From NCBI RefSeq assembly GCF_037893015.1, contig NC_133666.1, positions 655,366,869-655,430,868 of the forward strand: a DNA stretch of 64,000 nucleotides, read 5' to 3'. Below, piece by piece: positions 30,345-41,534 of this stretch; positions within the stretch are counted from its first letter, which is position 1, and every line of letters starts with the position of its first letter. This DNA comes from Macrotis lagotis (lineage: Eukaryota; Chordata; Mammalia; Peramelemorphia; Peramelidae). Below the pieces are notes generated by a model. That model made no database searches and was not told where the DNA came from. It saw nothing but the letters and a program-made list of their open reading frames with translations. A program made the translations under genes and the position numbers.

Positions 30345-30962
30345 TTTCAGACTCATGGGAAGACACATGATCTGATGCAGAGTGGAGTAAGCAGAGCCAA
30401 GAATACAATCTACACAGTGACTATAACAACAGAAAGGGGAAGAACAACCATAGCCACTCTGAAAAATCAAGGGAATGTTGCCAAATCCTGGTCCCCCCTA
30501 AGATGACCCCTCTATCTCATTCCTCTGCAAAGGTGAATGGAATTCGTAGATATTTTCAGGGTTTTTTGATATTTTGCTCAGTTTTGCCACTTTTTTCTTT
30601 TTCCTTTTACTATTAATAATAGCATGATTTATATAGCATTTTAAGATTTGCAATGCACTTTACATGTATTATCTCATTTTATTCTCTCAACAATTCTGGG
30701 AGTTATTATCTCCATTTTATAGATGAGGAAACTGAGAGAGACAGAAGTTAAGTGGTTTGCTTGGAAACACACAACTAGAATTGTATGAGGGAAGATTTGA
30801 ATTCAGGTCTTCTCTCCAGGTCCAGCACACTATCCACTGCATTGAGTAGCATTAAAAATGTTATTTGTATGGGATGACTCTCTGGGAGGGAATAAGAAGA
30901 GGGAAGGTGGGGAAAATTCTGGAGATGTTAAGAATTTCAATAAAATTTATTTTTAAAAACTA
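30345..30962 (+). mobile_element. Old L1-like 3' region split by a MIR-class element
   Basis: GATGCAGAGTGGAGTAAGCA and CAAGAATACAATCTACACAG match the L1 3' end region (compare 58021-58080). After the insert the sequence resumes and ends with TTCAATAAAATTTATTTTTA. The insert at about 30606-30850 is antisense MIR class (TTACATGTATTATCTCATTT, GATGAGGAAACTGAGAGAGA). Confidence 0.6.
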
Positions 30963-31049
30963 CATGAAAATTGATGAGAAGAAATGGAATAACTGTTCAA
31001 AATGCAAATGACACCCAAGGGCGGGGAGGGGGAGGATGAAGGAGATATC

Positions 31050-31322
31050 ACTTATGCCTGTAATGCTCTCCCTTCTCTATTCCAACTACTGACTTTCCTC
31101 TTTGACTAGAAACTTTCCCTGACCCTTTCTAATGCTAGTACCTTCCCTCTATTATTTTCAATTAATTTGGTATATAGCTTAGTTCTTTATTGCTATCTTC
31201 TCCATCAGATTGTTAGCTCCTTGAGGGCAGGCACTGTCTTTTGTCTCTTTTTTTTTATCCTCAGTGGTTAGCACAGACCTGGAACATAGTAGATGCTCAC
31301 TAAATGTTCATTGATTGATTAA
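31050..31322 (+). mobile_element. L2 LINE 3' end
   Basis: TGCCTGTAATGCTCTCCCTT, GTTAGCTCCTTGAGGGCAGG, and the end ACTAAATGTTCATTGATTGA. Confidence 0.8.
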
Positions 31323-31556
31323 GGAATAAAGGAGAAAAGGGTTCAGCTAGGAGTATGAATCTCTCCCTGGAGGAAGCTGAGAAGGGAAAAAGTAAAAGGG
31401 ACATTTTATGCATTTTGGATGTATGCCTTTTGAAATTTTGGAGTTTATTGCCTCTCCATGCCACCAAGTTTCAGTCCCTTTTTTTTCTTTTTAAGCACTT
31501 ATTGGAAACAAAAGATCAGCTGATTAGTTCTCATTATGTAAGCTCCTAGATCAGAT

Positions 31557-31800
31557 GGGTGACTTAGTGGATAGAGCAGTCAGTCCTGGATTTAGGAAGA
31601 CCAATCTTCCTGGAGTTTCAATCTGGCCTCAATCACTTACTAGTTGTGAGATCTTGGACAAGTCACTTCACACTCTTTGCCTTAGTTTCCTTATCTATAA
31701 AATGAGCTGGAGAAGGAAATGGTAAGCTACTCCAGTATCTCCGCCAAAAAAAAATCCAAAGCCAAAATGGGGCCACAGAGTCTGAAAACAACTGAAATGA
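31557..31800 (+). mobile_element. SINE of a second marsupial family
   Basis: Starts TGACTTAGTGGATAGAGCAG, has GTCACTTCACACTCTTTGCC, then the diagnostic ATGAGCTGGAGAAGGAAATG and CAAAATGGGGCCACAGAGTC. This 3' half differs from the common SINE. Confidence 0.65.
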
Positions 31801-31984
31801 TCAAACAAAAACAAGAAGCTCCTCAAGAATTAGGATTGCCTAATAAATAAATGCTTATTGATTAGAGAAAATCTTGGTCAAGAAAATCTCTCATTCGGTA
31901 AAGAAATGATCAAGTTGTTCAGAATAAATGCTTCACTTACCTTTATCTTCACTTTGCTATATCACTCTCTCAATATCTAGTCTC

Positions 31985-32420
31985 TTATTGTTTGTTCCTC
32001 CAAGGAGCTGTAGCATGCTCAGAGGCCACACCCTAATAAAACCATCTCGGCGGACAGGCTATACCAGGTTGAGGGTAACTATCAGGCTGCAAACCCAATA
32101 GTAAAGGGGATATCTACTCCAAGTATGTGATGACATCCCCCTATTAAAAAGATCCAAGAGAAAAATGTTTTCCAAAGCCATGAATTCAGCTAAAGCAGGT
32201 TCTATGGAGTGCTTAGATCTTGATCAAGCACCTAAGATGCCAAGGTCATCCACTGCATTGTTTTATCTTGACTTTTATCTTGCCTTTGAACTTTAATGAC
32301 TATGGAAGAGAGAGTTAGGCTGTTTACTTTGTACTACTGTGCCTCACTTCAAGTCAAGACATCACCCCAATGATGTCACTGGATCTCTTTAAAAAACAGG
32401 ACTAACAACAGCCTCTTATA
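31985..32420 (+). mobile_element. RTE-derived non-autonomous element
   Basis: Related to 49080-49510, 59390-59865 and the start of the RTE LINE at 34707. It ends in ATCACCCCAATGATGTCACT and GGATCTCTTTAAAAAACAGG, the RTE-type 3' end also seen on the long SINEs. Confidence 0.5.
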
Positions 32421-32434
32421 CTTACTATCAATCA

Positions 32435-32700
32435 AACCACAAAAATTTAAGGTCAGACACTGTGGCAGGCACTGGAGATAAAAAAGACAAAAATGAAATC
32501 TAAACAGTTCCTTCTCTTATGGAGCTTACATTCAGATGAGGTGGACAATGTGTACAAAACTAAGTTGATAACATCTATGTACACATTAAGCACAAGGTCA
32601 TTTTTTGGGGGGAGGACAAGAACAGCTAAGAGGATCAAGAAAAATATTATGAAGAAGGTGTCACTTGAGCAGAGCTTTGAAGAAAACAAGGGATTCTAGT
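32435..32700 (+). repeat. Ancient interspersed repeat
   Basis: GGCAGGCACTGGAGATAAAA, TTATGGAGCTTACATTCAGA and CAGAGCTTTGAAGAAAAC. Same old class as 9540 and 27780. Confidence 0.45.
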
Positions 32701-32794
32701 GAATTTAGATGAGGAATTTCCATTCTCCCCTCTAAGGGTAATCCTGAAAGCTATATTATAGAATCCATCCCTTTCTGTTACCTCAAAGACATTA

Positions 32795-34170
32795 CCATGC
32801 ATCATCACAGAATCTCAAGAGTTGGGAAGGATTTGAGATGGTCATCTTTCTCAACCTTTACCTGAAGGATCCATCTTCTTTACAACTTGACCTGAGAAAT
32901 TGTCATTGGATCACTGTTGGAGAATCTCTCAAAGTTTTCCATTTTTCCATTTTGGACAATTCTACAAGTAAGGAAGTTTTTCCTTATATTGAACTGAACT
33001 CTTCCCTGTAACTTCAACCCAGTGGTCTGTGTCCAGGCATGATATGTGTACTTGTTCTTAAAACGATCTCTTAGATCTTTGATGATGGTGACTATCTTTT
33101 CTCTTTCCTCCCCAACAAAATCTTCTTTTGGATAAGCTTCCTTAGTTTCTTCAATCCTGTATAAAGTACCCTCACCATCCTATTGCCTTCCTAGACACAT
33201 TCTCATTGTTGTTTTGTTTTGTTTTGTTTTTTGCAAGGCATTCGGGTTAAATGACTTGCCCAAGGTCATATAGCTAGGTAATTATTAAGTGTCTGAGGCC
33301 ACATTTGAACTCAGGCCCTCCTGACTCCAGGGCTGGTGACATTCTACCTTGTTAGTCGGCTTCCTAAAATGTGTTCAGAACTAGATTTTTAGATCAAAGG
33401 ATAATGGAACCACAATCTCCTTTGTTTTGGATACTAGTCATTCATACTAAGACCTAACTTACTATTTTTTATTTTTTGGCTGCCATGTTATCTGTTAACT
33501 CATTGAGCTTACAGTTTTTCTTTTGTATAGAATACTTTTTAGCCATAGGGCCTGAATTCTGTAGTTGTAGCTCTTTTAACCAAAGTGTAGGATTTTATAC
33601 TATTACATTTCATTATATTAGATGAGGACCATTGTTCTGTCTCACAGAAAAGACTTTTTAAATATTGGTAAGATCTTTTAGGATTTCTAAACAACAGAGC
33701 AGCTTTCTCTTCAATTTTATTTCATCTGCATGACTAATAAGCTTGGGATCTCTACCTTTATTTAACCCTATGATAAAAATGTTGAATGAAAGGGGTCCAA
33801 AGACAGACTTCTGTGTCATGCTATTAAAGACCTTCCTCCAGCTGGGCATCCATCATTAATTCTTTGAGTCAATTCATTCAACCAGTGGCAAACCCACCTT
33901 ATTGTACTTTCATTTAGTTCACATGTTTCTATGTTGTCTATCAGGAAGGACAAACAGTGTTAAATGCTTTGCTAGAATTTGGATATATGTCTCCAGTATT
34001 TTCCAGAAATATTAGTAAGACCCTGTCAAAAAAGGATGTGGGCTTAGTCTGACATGATTTGTTTTCAATGTTCTTCCATGTTCACATTATTATTGCTTCC
34101 ATATTCACAGACCACCCATTTAATAACCCATTATTGAATTTTTCTAATTAATAAAGTTCTTAGGAGTTTG
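32795..34170 (-). mobile_element. L3/CR1 LINE, antisense, with remnant RT domain
   Basis: Complement of 33658-33849 translates to a frame with SVFGPLSFNIFIIGLNKG followed by LISHADEIKL, which corresponds to the CR1 RT block (GS-GPLLFNIFINDL, FADD). The flanking text follows CR1/L3 order on the minus strand. Catalytic FADD is degraded (HADE). Interrupted by the SINE at 33205. Confidence 0.75.
33205..33350 (-). mobile_element. tRNA-derived SINE inside L3/CR1
   Basis: TTTTGCAAGGCATTCGGGTT to CTCCTGACTCCAGGGCTGGT. The inverted head is truncated or diverged. Confidence 0.85.
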
Positions 34171-34189
34171 TGATCATATATTTATATGT

Positions 34190-34325
34190 ACTGAAAAGAA
34201 CCATGGAGGTCATCCAATCCAACTTTGTTATTTTACAAGAGAAATTGAAATTTAGAGAAGGAGGTGACTTGTCAAGGTTTCCCAGAAGTCAGTAGCAGAA
34301 CTGGGATTGAAACCTAGGTCCTATA
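34190..34325 (-). repeat. MIR-like, antisense
   Basis: GTCATCCAATCCAACTTTGT, GGTGACTTGTCAAGGTTTCC and GAACTGGGATTGAAACCTAG, the inverted MIR order. Confidence 0.55.
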
Positions 34326-34519
34326 ATTTTTTTTTCAGGGTATCTTGCTGCTATCAATGTGAAAGCTGCAAAATTCAACAATTCCTTGAAAATCAGAAAA
34401 TATTCTGGAATATGTTCCATTCCTATCTTGTCATAGCTACTTTCTGTTCTGTCTTCAAATATGCCCAGGCCTCAGCAGTTTCTCTAATCCTGCTTTTATA
34501 CATAATATCTTTTTCTTAA

Positions 34520-34706
34520 TGTTTTACTTTTTCATTTTTAAATTAAAAAATATTATCTCTATTTTTTCCCAGTTATATGAAAAAATAGTTGTCAATATTT
34601 ATCCTTTTGCATGATTTTGAGTTCCACATTTTTCTACTACCCTTTCTTTCAACTCCCCCTTCCCCTGACAGCAAACAATCTGATACATATTTTACATGTT
34701 AAATCA
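34520..34706 (-). mobile_element. L1 3' end fragment
   Basis: Inverted L1 3' UTR: TTTTTCCCAGTTATATGAAA, CTCCCCCTTCCCCTGACAGC, AAACAATCTGATACATATTT. Compare 39785 and 50735. Confidence 0.65.
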
Positions 34707-36593
34707 TTATGGGGAAGACTAGAACATTTGGTGTGAGGGCTGCCAAGTCCTTTTCAGTGCTGCTTTCAACTTTTGATGTCCACCTGAGCCATCTAACTCT
34801 TTCCTGTGGCTCCAAGAAGCTGTGGCACAGCAGCCACACTAGGTTGACTGTAACCAGGGGAGTCTCAAAGTCATTGGTGAGTTGGGGGTGGTGGTGCCTA
34901 TCCCAAATATTCCACTGGTGGAATGAGCAGATGAGAACACTTCATTCCAATGATTGTGAAGGCAGCTGAAGCAAGTACTGTGGAACCCTTAAAGCTTGGT
35001 TAGACATTGAAGACACCAACATCAAACTTGGTGCGTCTAGAACCATCCCCAGTTGTCCTGACTCTGTCTTGCCACTGAACCATGATGACTTTGTAAGAGA
35101 GGCTGATGACTTTGTGCAACTCTGCCTCAATTATATCAATACATGCATGAATCAAAAGATATCATTCATACCACTTTACCATTTTTATCTCAAAGCCCTG
35201 TGACAGGCAAGTGATGAAACAGCAGGTGCAGAAACACAACACTGCGCACAGACAACCCAGGTCATAGTGTTATCTCCTCACTGGAAGTAGCAGTGGGATT
35301 CAGCAGCCCCCCAGGTGTCTGATCAACCTTTTATGGATCACACTGCTCACCACCTGGTATGAAGAAGGGACTAGAAAACATTCCCTAAAATTTGGCTGCT
35401 TACCCAGTCCTGGCCTGATAACCTTGACAGGTGAGAATCCCAACCTTCAGTCAAAACACAAAAAAATGTGTAAAACCGTCTTCAAAGAATATTCTACCCA
35501 TTGGTGCTTGAAATGTGCACACACTCATAGATAACACTCATAGACAACACAGTTGTCTAGATCTGAAAGACGAACAATTCTGCATTCAAGAGAATTCAAC
35601 AGGTATCATATCCAAATAGCAGCCCTGAATGAAACCAGGCTAGCAAATGAAGGCCAGCTTACTGCAGCTGGAGCTGGATACACATTTTTCTGAAGTGGCC
35701 ACAATGAAGGAGAGCATTCTAAAGCTGGGTTAGATTTTGCGATCAAAACTAATCTAGTCAACAAGCTTGTATGCCTATGAAAAGGAGTGAATGACAGATT
35801 CATGACAATGAGTTTGCCACTTCCAGGAAAATGCTAAGCCACCATCATCAGTGCCTATGCTTCTACCATGATGAACCCTGATGAAGTCAAAGAAAAATTT
35901 TTGAAGACTTAGAGACTAAATGTACCAAAAGAGGGCAAAATTATAATTCTGGGTGACTTTAATTCTAGAATAGGCTCAGACTACCAGACATGCAGGAAGC
36001 CCTTGGAAGGAATAGAACTGGAAACAGCAAGTGCAAAGGTCACTTATTACTGAAAACTTGTGCATTTCATGACCTTTTCATTACAAACACTAACTTCTGT
36101 TTACCTAAATGCAACAAAACTTCCTGGAAGCACCCTCACAATAAACATTGGCATCTAATAGTTGATATGATTGTAAGGAGAAGAGACAGGTTGTGAGAGT
36201 AATGAAGGCAATATGTGGTACAGAGTGCTGGACTGATCACAGACTCATCCTTTCCAAACTCAAACAAAGTGGTACACCCCCCCCCCCCCACCCCGCTCCA
36301 GGCAAAATGACTAGCAGAAGAATTAATGTCAAGATATTAGAATACCTCTCTGAGAGGGAACAATTTGTTGCTAACTTGGAAGGAAATTGAGCCAACATAC
36401 CGCTGGCAACAGTGGAGGAGCAAAAGAATTGGCAGCTTTCAGAGACTTGGTGTACAGCACTGCATTTCATCTGTGTCAGAACACTTGGAAAACATTAAAA
36501 CTGATTTGTTGAAATTGGTGGGGAAAATATAGAAGCTGATAAAAGAAAAATGAGAATTCCACAGGTTTATCAGCCAGATAGTTCATTCATTTC

Positions 36594-37982
36594 TTTTTTT
36601 TTAATTTTAATTTTTATTGAATTTGACAATTTTCCCCCTAATCTCATTTCCCTCCTCCCCCCACTGAAGGCAGTCTGGTAGTCTTTACATTGTTTACATG
36701 CTATACATTGATCAAAATTGAATGTGTTGAGAGAAAAAATCATATCCTAAAGGAAAAAATAAAATATAAGAGATAGCAAAATTATATAAGTTTATTAAAA
36801 AAAATTTAAGGTAACAGTCTTTGGTCTTTGTTTAAACTCCACACGTTTTTTCTTTAGATATAGATGATATTCTCCATCACAAATACCCTACAATTGTCCC
36901 TGATTGTTGCACTTATGAAATGAACAAGTCCATCAAGGTTGATCATCACCCCCCATGTTGCTGTCATGGTGTACAATGTTCTTCTGGTTCTGCTCATCTT
37001 GCTCAGCATCAGTTCATGTAAATCTCTCCAGGCTTCTCTGAATTCCCATCCCTTCTGGTTTCTAATAGAACAATAGTGTTCCATAACTTACATATACCAC
37101 AATTTCTTCAGCCATTCCCCAATTGATGGGTATTCAATTTCCACTTCTTTGCTACCACAAACAGAGCCACTATTAATATTTTTGTACAAGTGATGTTTTT
37201 ACCTTTCTTCATGATCTCTTCAGGATATAGACCCAGTAGTGGTATTGCTGGATCAAAGGGTATGCACATTTTTGTTGCCCTTTGGGCATAATCCCAAATT
37301 GCTCTCCAGAAAGGCTGGATGAGTTCACAGCTCCACCAACAATGTATTAGTGTCCCACATTTCCCACACCTCTTCCAACACTGGTCATTGTCCTTTCTGG
37401 TCATATTGGCCAGTCTGAAAGGTATGAGGTGATACCTCAGAGATTCTTTAATTTGCATTTCTCTAATAAGTAATGATTTAGAGCAATTTTTCATATGACT
37501 ATAGATCGCTTTGATTTCCTCATTTGTAAATTGCCACTGCATATCCTTTGACTATTTGTCAATTGGGGAATGGCTTGCTTTTTTTTTAAAATTTGACTCA
37601 GCTCTCTATATGTTTTAGAAATGAGTCCTTTGTCAGAAATACTAGCTGTAAAAATTGTTTTCCATTTTACTACATTTATTTTGATCTTGGTTACAGTAGT
37701 TTTGTCTGTGCAAAAGCTTTTTAATTTAATGTAAACAAAATTATCTAGTTTGTTTTTAATGATGTTCTTTATCTCTTCCTTGGTCATAAACTGCTTCCTT
37801 TTCCATTGTTCTGACACTTAAACTACTCCTTGATCTTCTAGTTTGCTTATAATATTGTCTTTTATTTCTAAATCCTGTACCTATTTTGATCTTATCTTGG
37901 TATAGGGTGTGAGATGTTGGTCTAATCCAAATTTCTGCCATGCTAACTTCTGCCATAACTAGCTGAGAAGGCACCATTTAAT
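36594..37982 (-). mobile_element. 5'-truncated L1 inserted in the RTE LINE
   Basis: Complement encodes the C-terminal part of L1 ORF2, with REMQIKESLRYHLIPFRLAN, GTLIHCWWSCELIQPFWRAI and IPFDPAIPLLGLYPEE. The inverted 3' UTR and T-rich end lie at 36594. About 1.4 kb of the 3' end is present. RTE sequence resumes on both sides. Confidence 0.88.
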
Positions 37983-38218
37983 TTCATCAAAAGTAAAGTA
38001 CAAGTGAAGCTTAGAGAGATGCAAGATTCTTGGATCAATAAGAAGGCAGATGAAATTTAGTTTTATGCAGACAGGAACAAACCAAAATGCTTTTATGATG
38101 ACCTAAAGGCTCTTTATGGGCCAGAGACATAATGGTACATCTCAGTTACTCAGTGCTGATGGATCCACATTGTTAGGGACATGATCCTAGAAAGATAGAC
38201 TGAACACTTCCATGGTAA

Positions 38219-38366
38219 TTTTTTTTTTTTGGCAAGCAATAGTGTTAAGTGACTTGCCCCAGAATCACACACTAGTTAATTATCAGTGTATGAGGCCAGA
38301 TTTGAACTCAAGCCCTCCTGCCTCCAGGGCCGGTGCTCCATCCACTGTGCCACCAAGCTGCCCCTG
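38219..38366 (-). mobile_element. tRNA-derived SINE inside the RTE LINE
   Basis: TTTTTTTTTTGGCAAGCAAT to GTGCCACCAAGCTGCCCCTG, antisense. Confidence 0.88.
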
Positions 38367-38759
38367 TTCCCTGCTTTTTAGCATGATGTTCTCAGTCATG
38401 TTATCAAAAGCATTCACTCAGGATGAACATGGCCTCAAGGTCAACTACTGCACCAAGGATAAATTCTTGAACTTGAAAAGGCAACAAGTCAAGACCAAAG
38501 TGGAGCAAGTATTGGTACATGATCTTCTGTTTGCAGATGACTGTACCTTCAATGCAACCTCTGAAGCTGAGATGCAATAAAGTATGTATCTATTCTTTGC
38601 TGTTTGTGCTAATTTTGGTCTAATAATTAACACCAAAAAAAAATCCAGGTGCTCCATCAGCCAGCACCACACCATCCATATGTGGAACCTATCAATTACA
38701 GCAAATGGAGAAGTTTTGAGGACTGTGGACAAATTCATTTACCTTGGCAGTATACTTTC

Positions 38760-38907
38760 TTTTTTTTTTTTTTTGGCAAGACAATGGGGTTAAGTGGCTT
38801 GCCCAAGGCTACACAGCTAGGTAATTATTAAACGTCTGAGGCTGGATTTGAACTCAGGTACTCCTGACTCCAGGGCCAGTGCTCCATCCACTGCGCCACC
38901 TAGCCAC
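38760..38907 (-). mobile_element. tRNA-derived SINE inside the RTE LINE, with TSD
   Basis: Antisense. The flanks CCTTGGCAGTATACTTTC (38742-38759) and CCTTGGCAGTATGCTTTC (38908-38925) form an 18-bp duplication with one difference. Confidence 0.92.
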
Positions 38908-39234
38908 CCTTGGCAGTATGCTTTCCATGGAGATACACATTGTTAATGAGATTGACACATTGCATTGCCAGAGTTAGCTCAGTATTTGGGAGACTATGGA
39001 AAAAAGTTTGGGAGAGAAGAGGTATTAAACTGACTACCAAACTGAAGAACCATAGAAACCAAACTGAATTATTTCCATTTCAATTGTCTTTCAATCTTCA
39101 AGGTTCTGAAGATTACCTTGCAGGAGAAGGTAACAGATAAGGTCCTTTCTCAAGCTAAACTGCCTAGCATTCAAATGTTACTACAAAGAATGCAACTATG
39201 ATGGGCTGGACATGTTGTTAGAATGCCAGAAGTA

Positions 39235-39370
39235 GGGGCAGCTAGGTGGCGCAGAGAATAGAGCACTGGCCCTGGAGGCAAGAGGACCTGAGTTCAAATG
39301 TGACCTTAGAGACCTAGCTGTGTGCCCTTGGGCAAGTCACTTAACCCCATTGCCCTGCAAAAAAAAAAGT
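39235..39370 (+). mobile_element. tRNA-derived SINE inside the RTE LINE
   Basis: AGGGGCAGCTAGGTGGCGCA head and an A-rich tail. The flanks AGAATGCCAGAAGT and AGAATGTCAGAAGT are a near-perfect duplication. Confidence 0.9.
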
Positions 39371-39784
39371 AGAATGTCAGAAGTTTGCTTGCCAAAAAAA
39401 ATCAGTTTTTATGGAGAACTCATACAGAGCAAGTGTTCACAATGGGGGTCAAAAGAAGGGATACTGCAACCCTCTGAAGGTCTCTCTGAAGAACTTTAGA
39501 ATTGATTTTGCAGCATAGGAGACACTGGCACAGGACTATCCATTATGGAGTGACCTCATCAGAGAGGGTGTTGTGCTCTATGAGCAAAGCCTAATTGAAG
39601 TAGTTCAAAGAAAATGTTTAGAGTAAACACCTAGTTGTTCATGAGGACTATTTGTGTCTTAACTGTGTTAGACATTCTGAGGTTGTGTTGGTCTGATGAG
39701 ACACAGCTGGACACACTGTAATTTATCTCTAGCATAGTGATGTCATTTTGGTCTTCCTCAATAACAAAGGACAAGAACCATCCA

Positions 39785-40182
39785 GCACTCATTATTTTTC
39801 CAATTATGTACAAGGGTAGCTTTCAATAATCGTTTTTTGCAGGAATTTGAATTTCCCATTTTTTTTTACTTTCCTCCCTTCCCTTCATCCTCCCCCTGAT
39901 AGAAAACAATCTAATGATCATGATTAACATAAATCTATATTATTCATGTTTTAAAAGAAAAACCAAATTGAAATGGGGAACAAAAACATTAGGGAGAGAA
40001 AAATAATAAGAAGACAACTTTTAAAAATTGAAGAAAGTAAACTTTGGTCTGCATTTAAACTCCATAGTTCCTTCTCTGGATACGGAAACATCACAAGTCC
40101 TTCAGAACTGTCCTTGATTATTGTACTGCTGAAATGAACAATTCCATCATAGTTGATCATTACCCAGTGTTGCTGTTAGTGT
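39785..40182 (-). mobile_element. L1 3' end fragment
   Basis: Inverted L1 3' UTR with TTTACTTTCCTCCCTTCCCT, TCCTCCCCCTGATAGAAAAC and TTAAACTCCATAGTTCCTTC. The LTR B copy begins at its right edge. Confidence 0.7.
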
Positions 40183-40267
40183 TGTGAAAGGATAATTTCT
40201 AAAAAACCATATTGTGGAAAGGATTCATTTTTTTAGATTAATTTTCTTTAGAAAATACTAGTTTTTG

Positions 40268-40400
40268 GGGCAGCTAGGGGGCACAGTGAATAGAGCACCC
40301 TGGAGTCAAGAGCACCTGGGCCTCAGACACTTAATAATTACCTAGCTGTGTGACCTTGGACAAGTCACTTAACTCCATTGCCTTGCAAAAAACCAAAAAA
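40268..40400 (+). mobile_element. tRNA-derived SINE inside LTR B copy 1
   Basis: GGGGCAGCTAGGGGGCACAG head and CCATTGCCTTGCAAAAAACC tail, with a shortened body (AGAGCACCTGGGCCTCAGAC). Confidence 0.85.
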
Positions 40401-40661
40401 ATTCAATTTCTTATGAGTCACCATGCTCCCAAGTTAAAAATTAAGACTCCAAGGTATCTACCCTTTCATTAATTTACAGACTTAGGAGGACAATAGACAG
40501 GATCCTAGACCTTCCCCCCCAGGAAGAGATAACCAGAGTTTTATGTTAATCTTTGAACTGTAGCTTCAGGCAGAGATGTATTGTGCAACTTCTATGGTTA
40601 GGCCACTAAAGATGGTTAATAATTTTCTCTATTCTTTGGTTCTGTATTAAAAGTCTAATTT

Positions 40662-41420
40662 TTTTTTTTTTTTTTTTGCCCCTTATTTCCAAGGCTTTAT
40701 TGAACAAGGTTACAGGTAGAAAATGACGGTTCCAATTCCTTTCAATTCCCTGGCATGAAATGTTGTATTCAGGGATGGAGACATACATATACACACTCAC
40801 ACTCAAGTGACAACAATATTCACATGCATACCACATCTACTAAAAGGAGTAGGTCCAGTCTACATCTACTTTTAAAATCCTTATTCATAGATCCAGTCAT
40901 GAGCACAAGACTTATAATCAACCAGCTCCTCAGGCTTAAACCACAAGCTGATCTCCTTCTCAGCACTTTTTACAGAATCACTGCCATGAATGATGTTCCT
41001 GCCAACTTGAATGCAGAAGTCCCCATGAATAGTACCTGGCTTGGAATCATCTGGGTTGGTCTCCCCCAGCATCACTCTGCCTCTCTTCACCACATTCAAG
41101 CCCTCCCAGACCATGGCTACAACAGGCCCTGAGTTCATGTATTTCACAAGCCCAGGGAAAAATGGTCTGTCTTTCAGGTCAACATAGTGCTGTTTCAGAT
41201 GTTCCTCTGAAGCCCTCAGCAGCTTCATGCCCACGAGGCGGAAACCCTTCTGCTCAAAACGTTTGAGGATGTCCCCAACCAGGCCGCGCTGGACACCGTC
41301 CGGCTTGATGTCCATGAAGGTGAGCTCCGCGTTGGCCATGGCCCAGGGAAGCTGGGCCTAGAGCAGGAGAGAAGGCGGCGGCCGAGTCCGGAGTCTGCTC
41401 CTCGCAGCTGAGCAGGGGAC
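40662..41420 (-). pseudogene. Processed NME2-type nucleoside diphosphate kinase retrocopy, open frame
   Basis: Intronless copy of an NDPK mRNA: GC-rich 5' leader to 41420, ATG at 41339, a 152-codon frame to 40881, a 3' UTR with AATAAA (complement of 40696-40701) and a poly(A) seen as T's at 40661-40677. NDPK moves phosphate between nucleoside tri- and diphosphates through a phospho-histidine. K12, Y52, R88, T94, N115 and catalytic H118 (in NIIHGSDS) are present, but R105 is His (in PGTIHGDFC), a CGT-to-CAT type change. [11 protein letters not shown] and [20 protein letters not shown] point to NME2 rather than NME1. R86 (KRGR) and M9-D10 also differ from the human protein I recall. No promoter of its own is evident. 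I call it a retropseudogene, though expression cannot be excluded. Confidence 0.9.
40881..41339 (-). CDS. Open frame of the NME2-type retrocopy
   Basis: 152 codons, full family length, starting [15 protein letters not shown] and ending SCAHDWIYE. No internal stop or shift. The active-site change R105H makes normal kinase activity doubtful. See the retrocopy entry for context. Confidence 0.6.
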   Translation of the reverse strand: MANAELTFMDIKPDGVQRGLVGDILKRFEQKGFRLVGMKLLRASEEHLKQHYVDLKDRPFFPGLVKYMNSGPVVAMVWEGLNVVKRGRVMLGETNPDDSKPGTIHGDFCIQVGRNIIHGSDSVKSAEKEISLWFKPEELVDYKSCAHDWIYE

Positions 41421-41534
41421 TAAAAGTCTAATTTCTTTTCTAGTTCCTTGGGATCATCTTGAATAGTCTCCACCTATAGGTTTTTGGTGGTAAATCCCAG
41501 AAAATAAAAGTTCATCTCTAATAAGGTTCTTACA

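Larger units (their letters stand above)
34707..39782 (+). mobile_element. RTE-clade LINE, split by one L1 and three SINEs
   Basis: The endonuclease region (about 35600-36250) has readable pieces such as ALNETRLANEGQLTAAGA, IIILGDFNSRIG and the later TDHR in CWTDHRLILSKLKQ, all APE-endonuclease landmarks. The RT region resumes after the L1 (37983 on) with MQDSWI and LYGPE, then HDLLFADDCTFNATSEAEMQ at about 38518-38577, with catalytic FADD intact. The end at 39735-39780 (GTGATGTCATTTTGGTCTTC) is the 3' end also carried by the long SINEs. Stops and frame shifts are frequent, so it is inactive. Whether 34707-35180 belongs to it or is a separate RTE-derived element is uncertain. Confidence 0.8.
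40648..41434. repeat. 14-bp target-site duplication of the NME retrocopy
   Basis: TAAAAGTCTAATTT flanks the retrocopy at 40648-40661 and 41421-41434. The same string occurs once, uninterrupted, in the related LTR at about 50594-50607, which therefore shows the empty site. Confidence 0.9.
40183..41534 (+). mobile_element. LTR family B, copy 1 (fossil, hosting a SINE and a gene retrocopy)
   Basis: Begins TGTGAAAGGATAATTTCT and matches 50308-50723 in order and orientation (TTAATTTTCTTTAGA, GTTAAAAATTAA, TATGGTTAGGCCACTAA, ATTAAAAGTCTAATTT, GTCTCCACC). AATAAA lies near the right end. Net length without inserts is roughly 450 bases. It is split first by a SINE (about 40268-40400) and then by the NME retrocopy (40662-41420). 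The right end is approximate. Confidence 0.7.

Noticed and set aside
36277-36289. C13 run in the RTE LINE, with similar runs at 26144 and 50006
   Set aside because: Homopolymers of uncertain true length, probably simple slippage or sequencing effects.
38212-38580. 122-codon frame
   Set aside because: It is part antisense SINE and part RTE reverse transcriptase.
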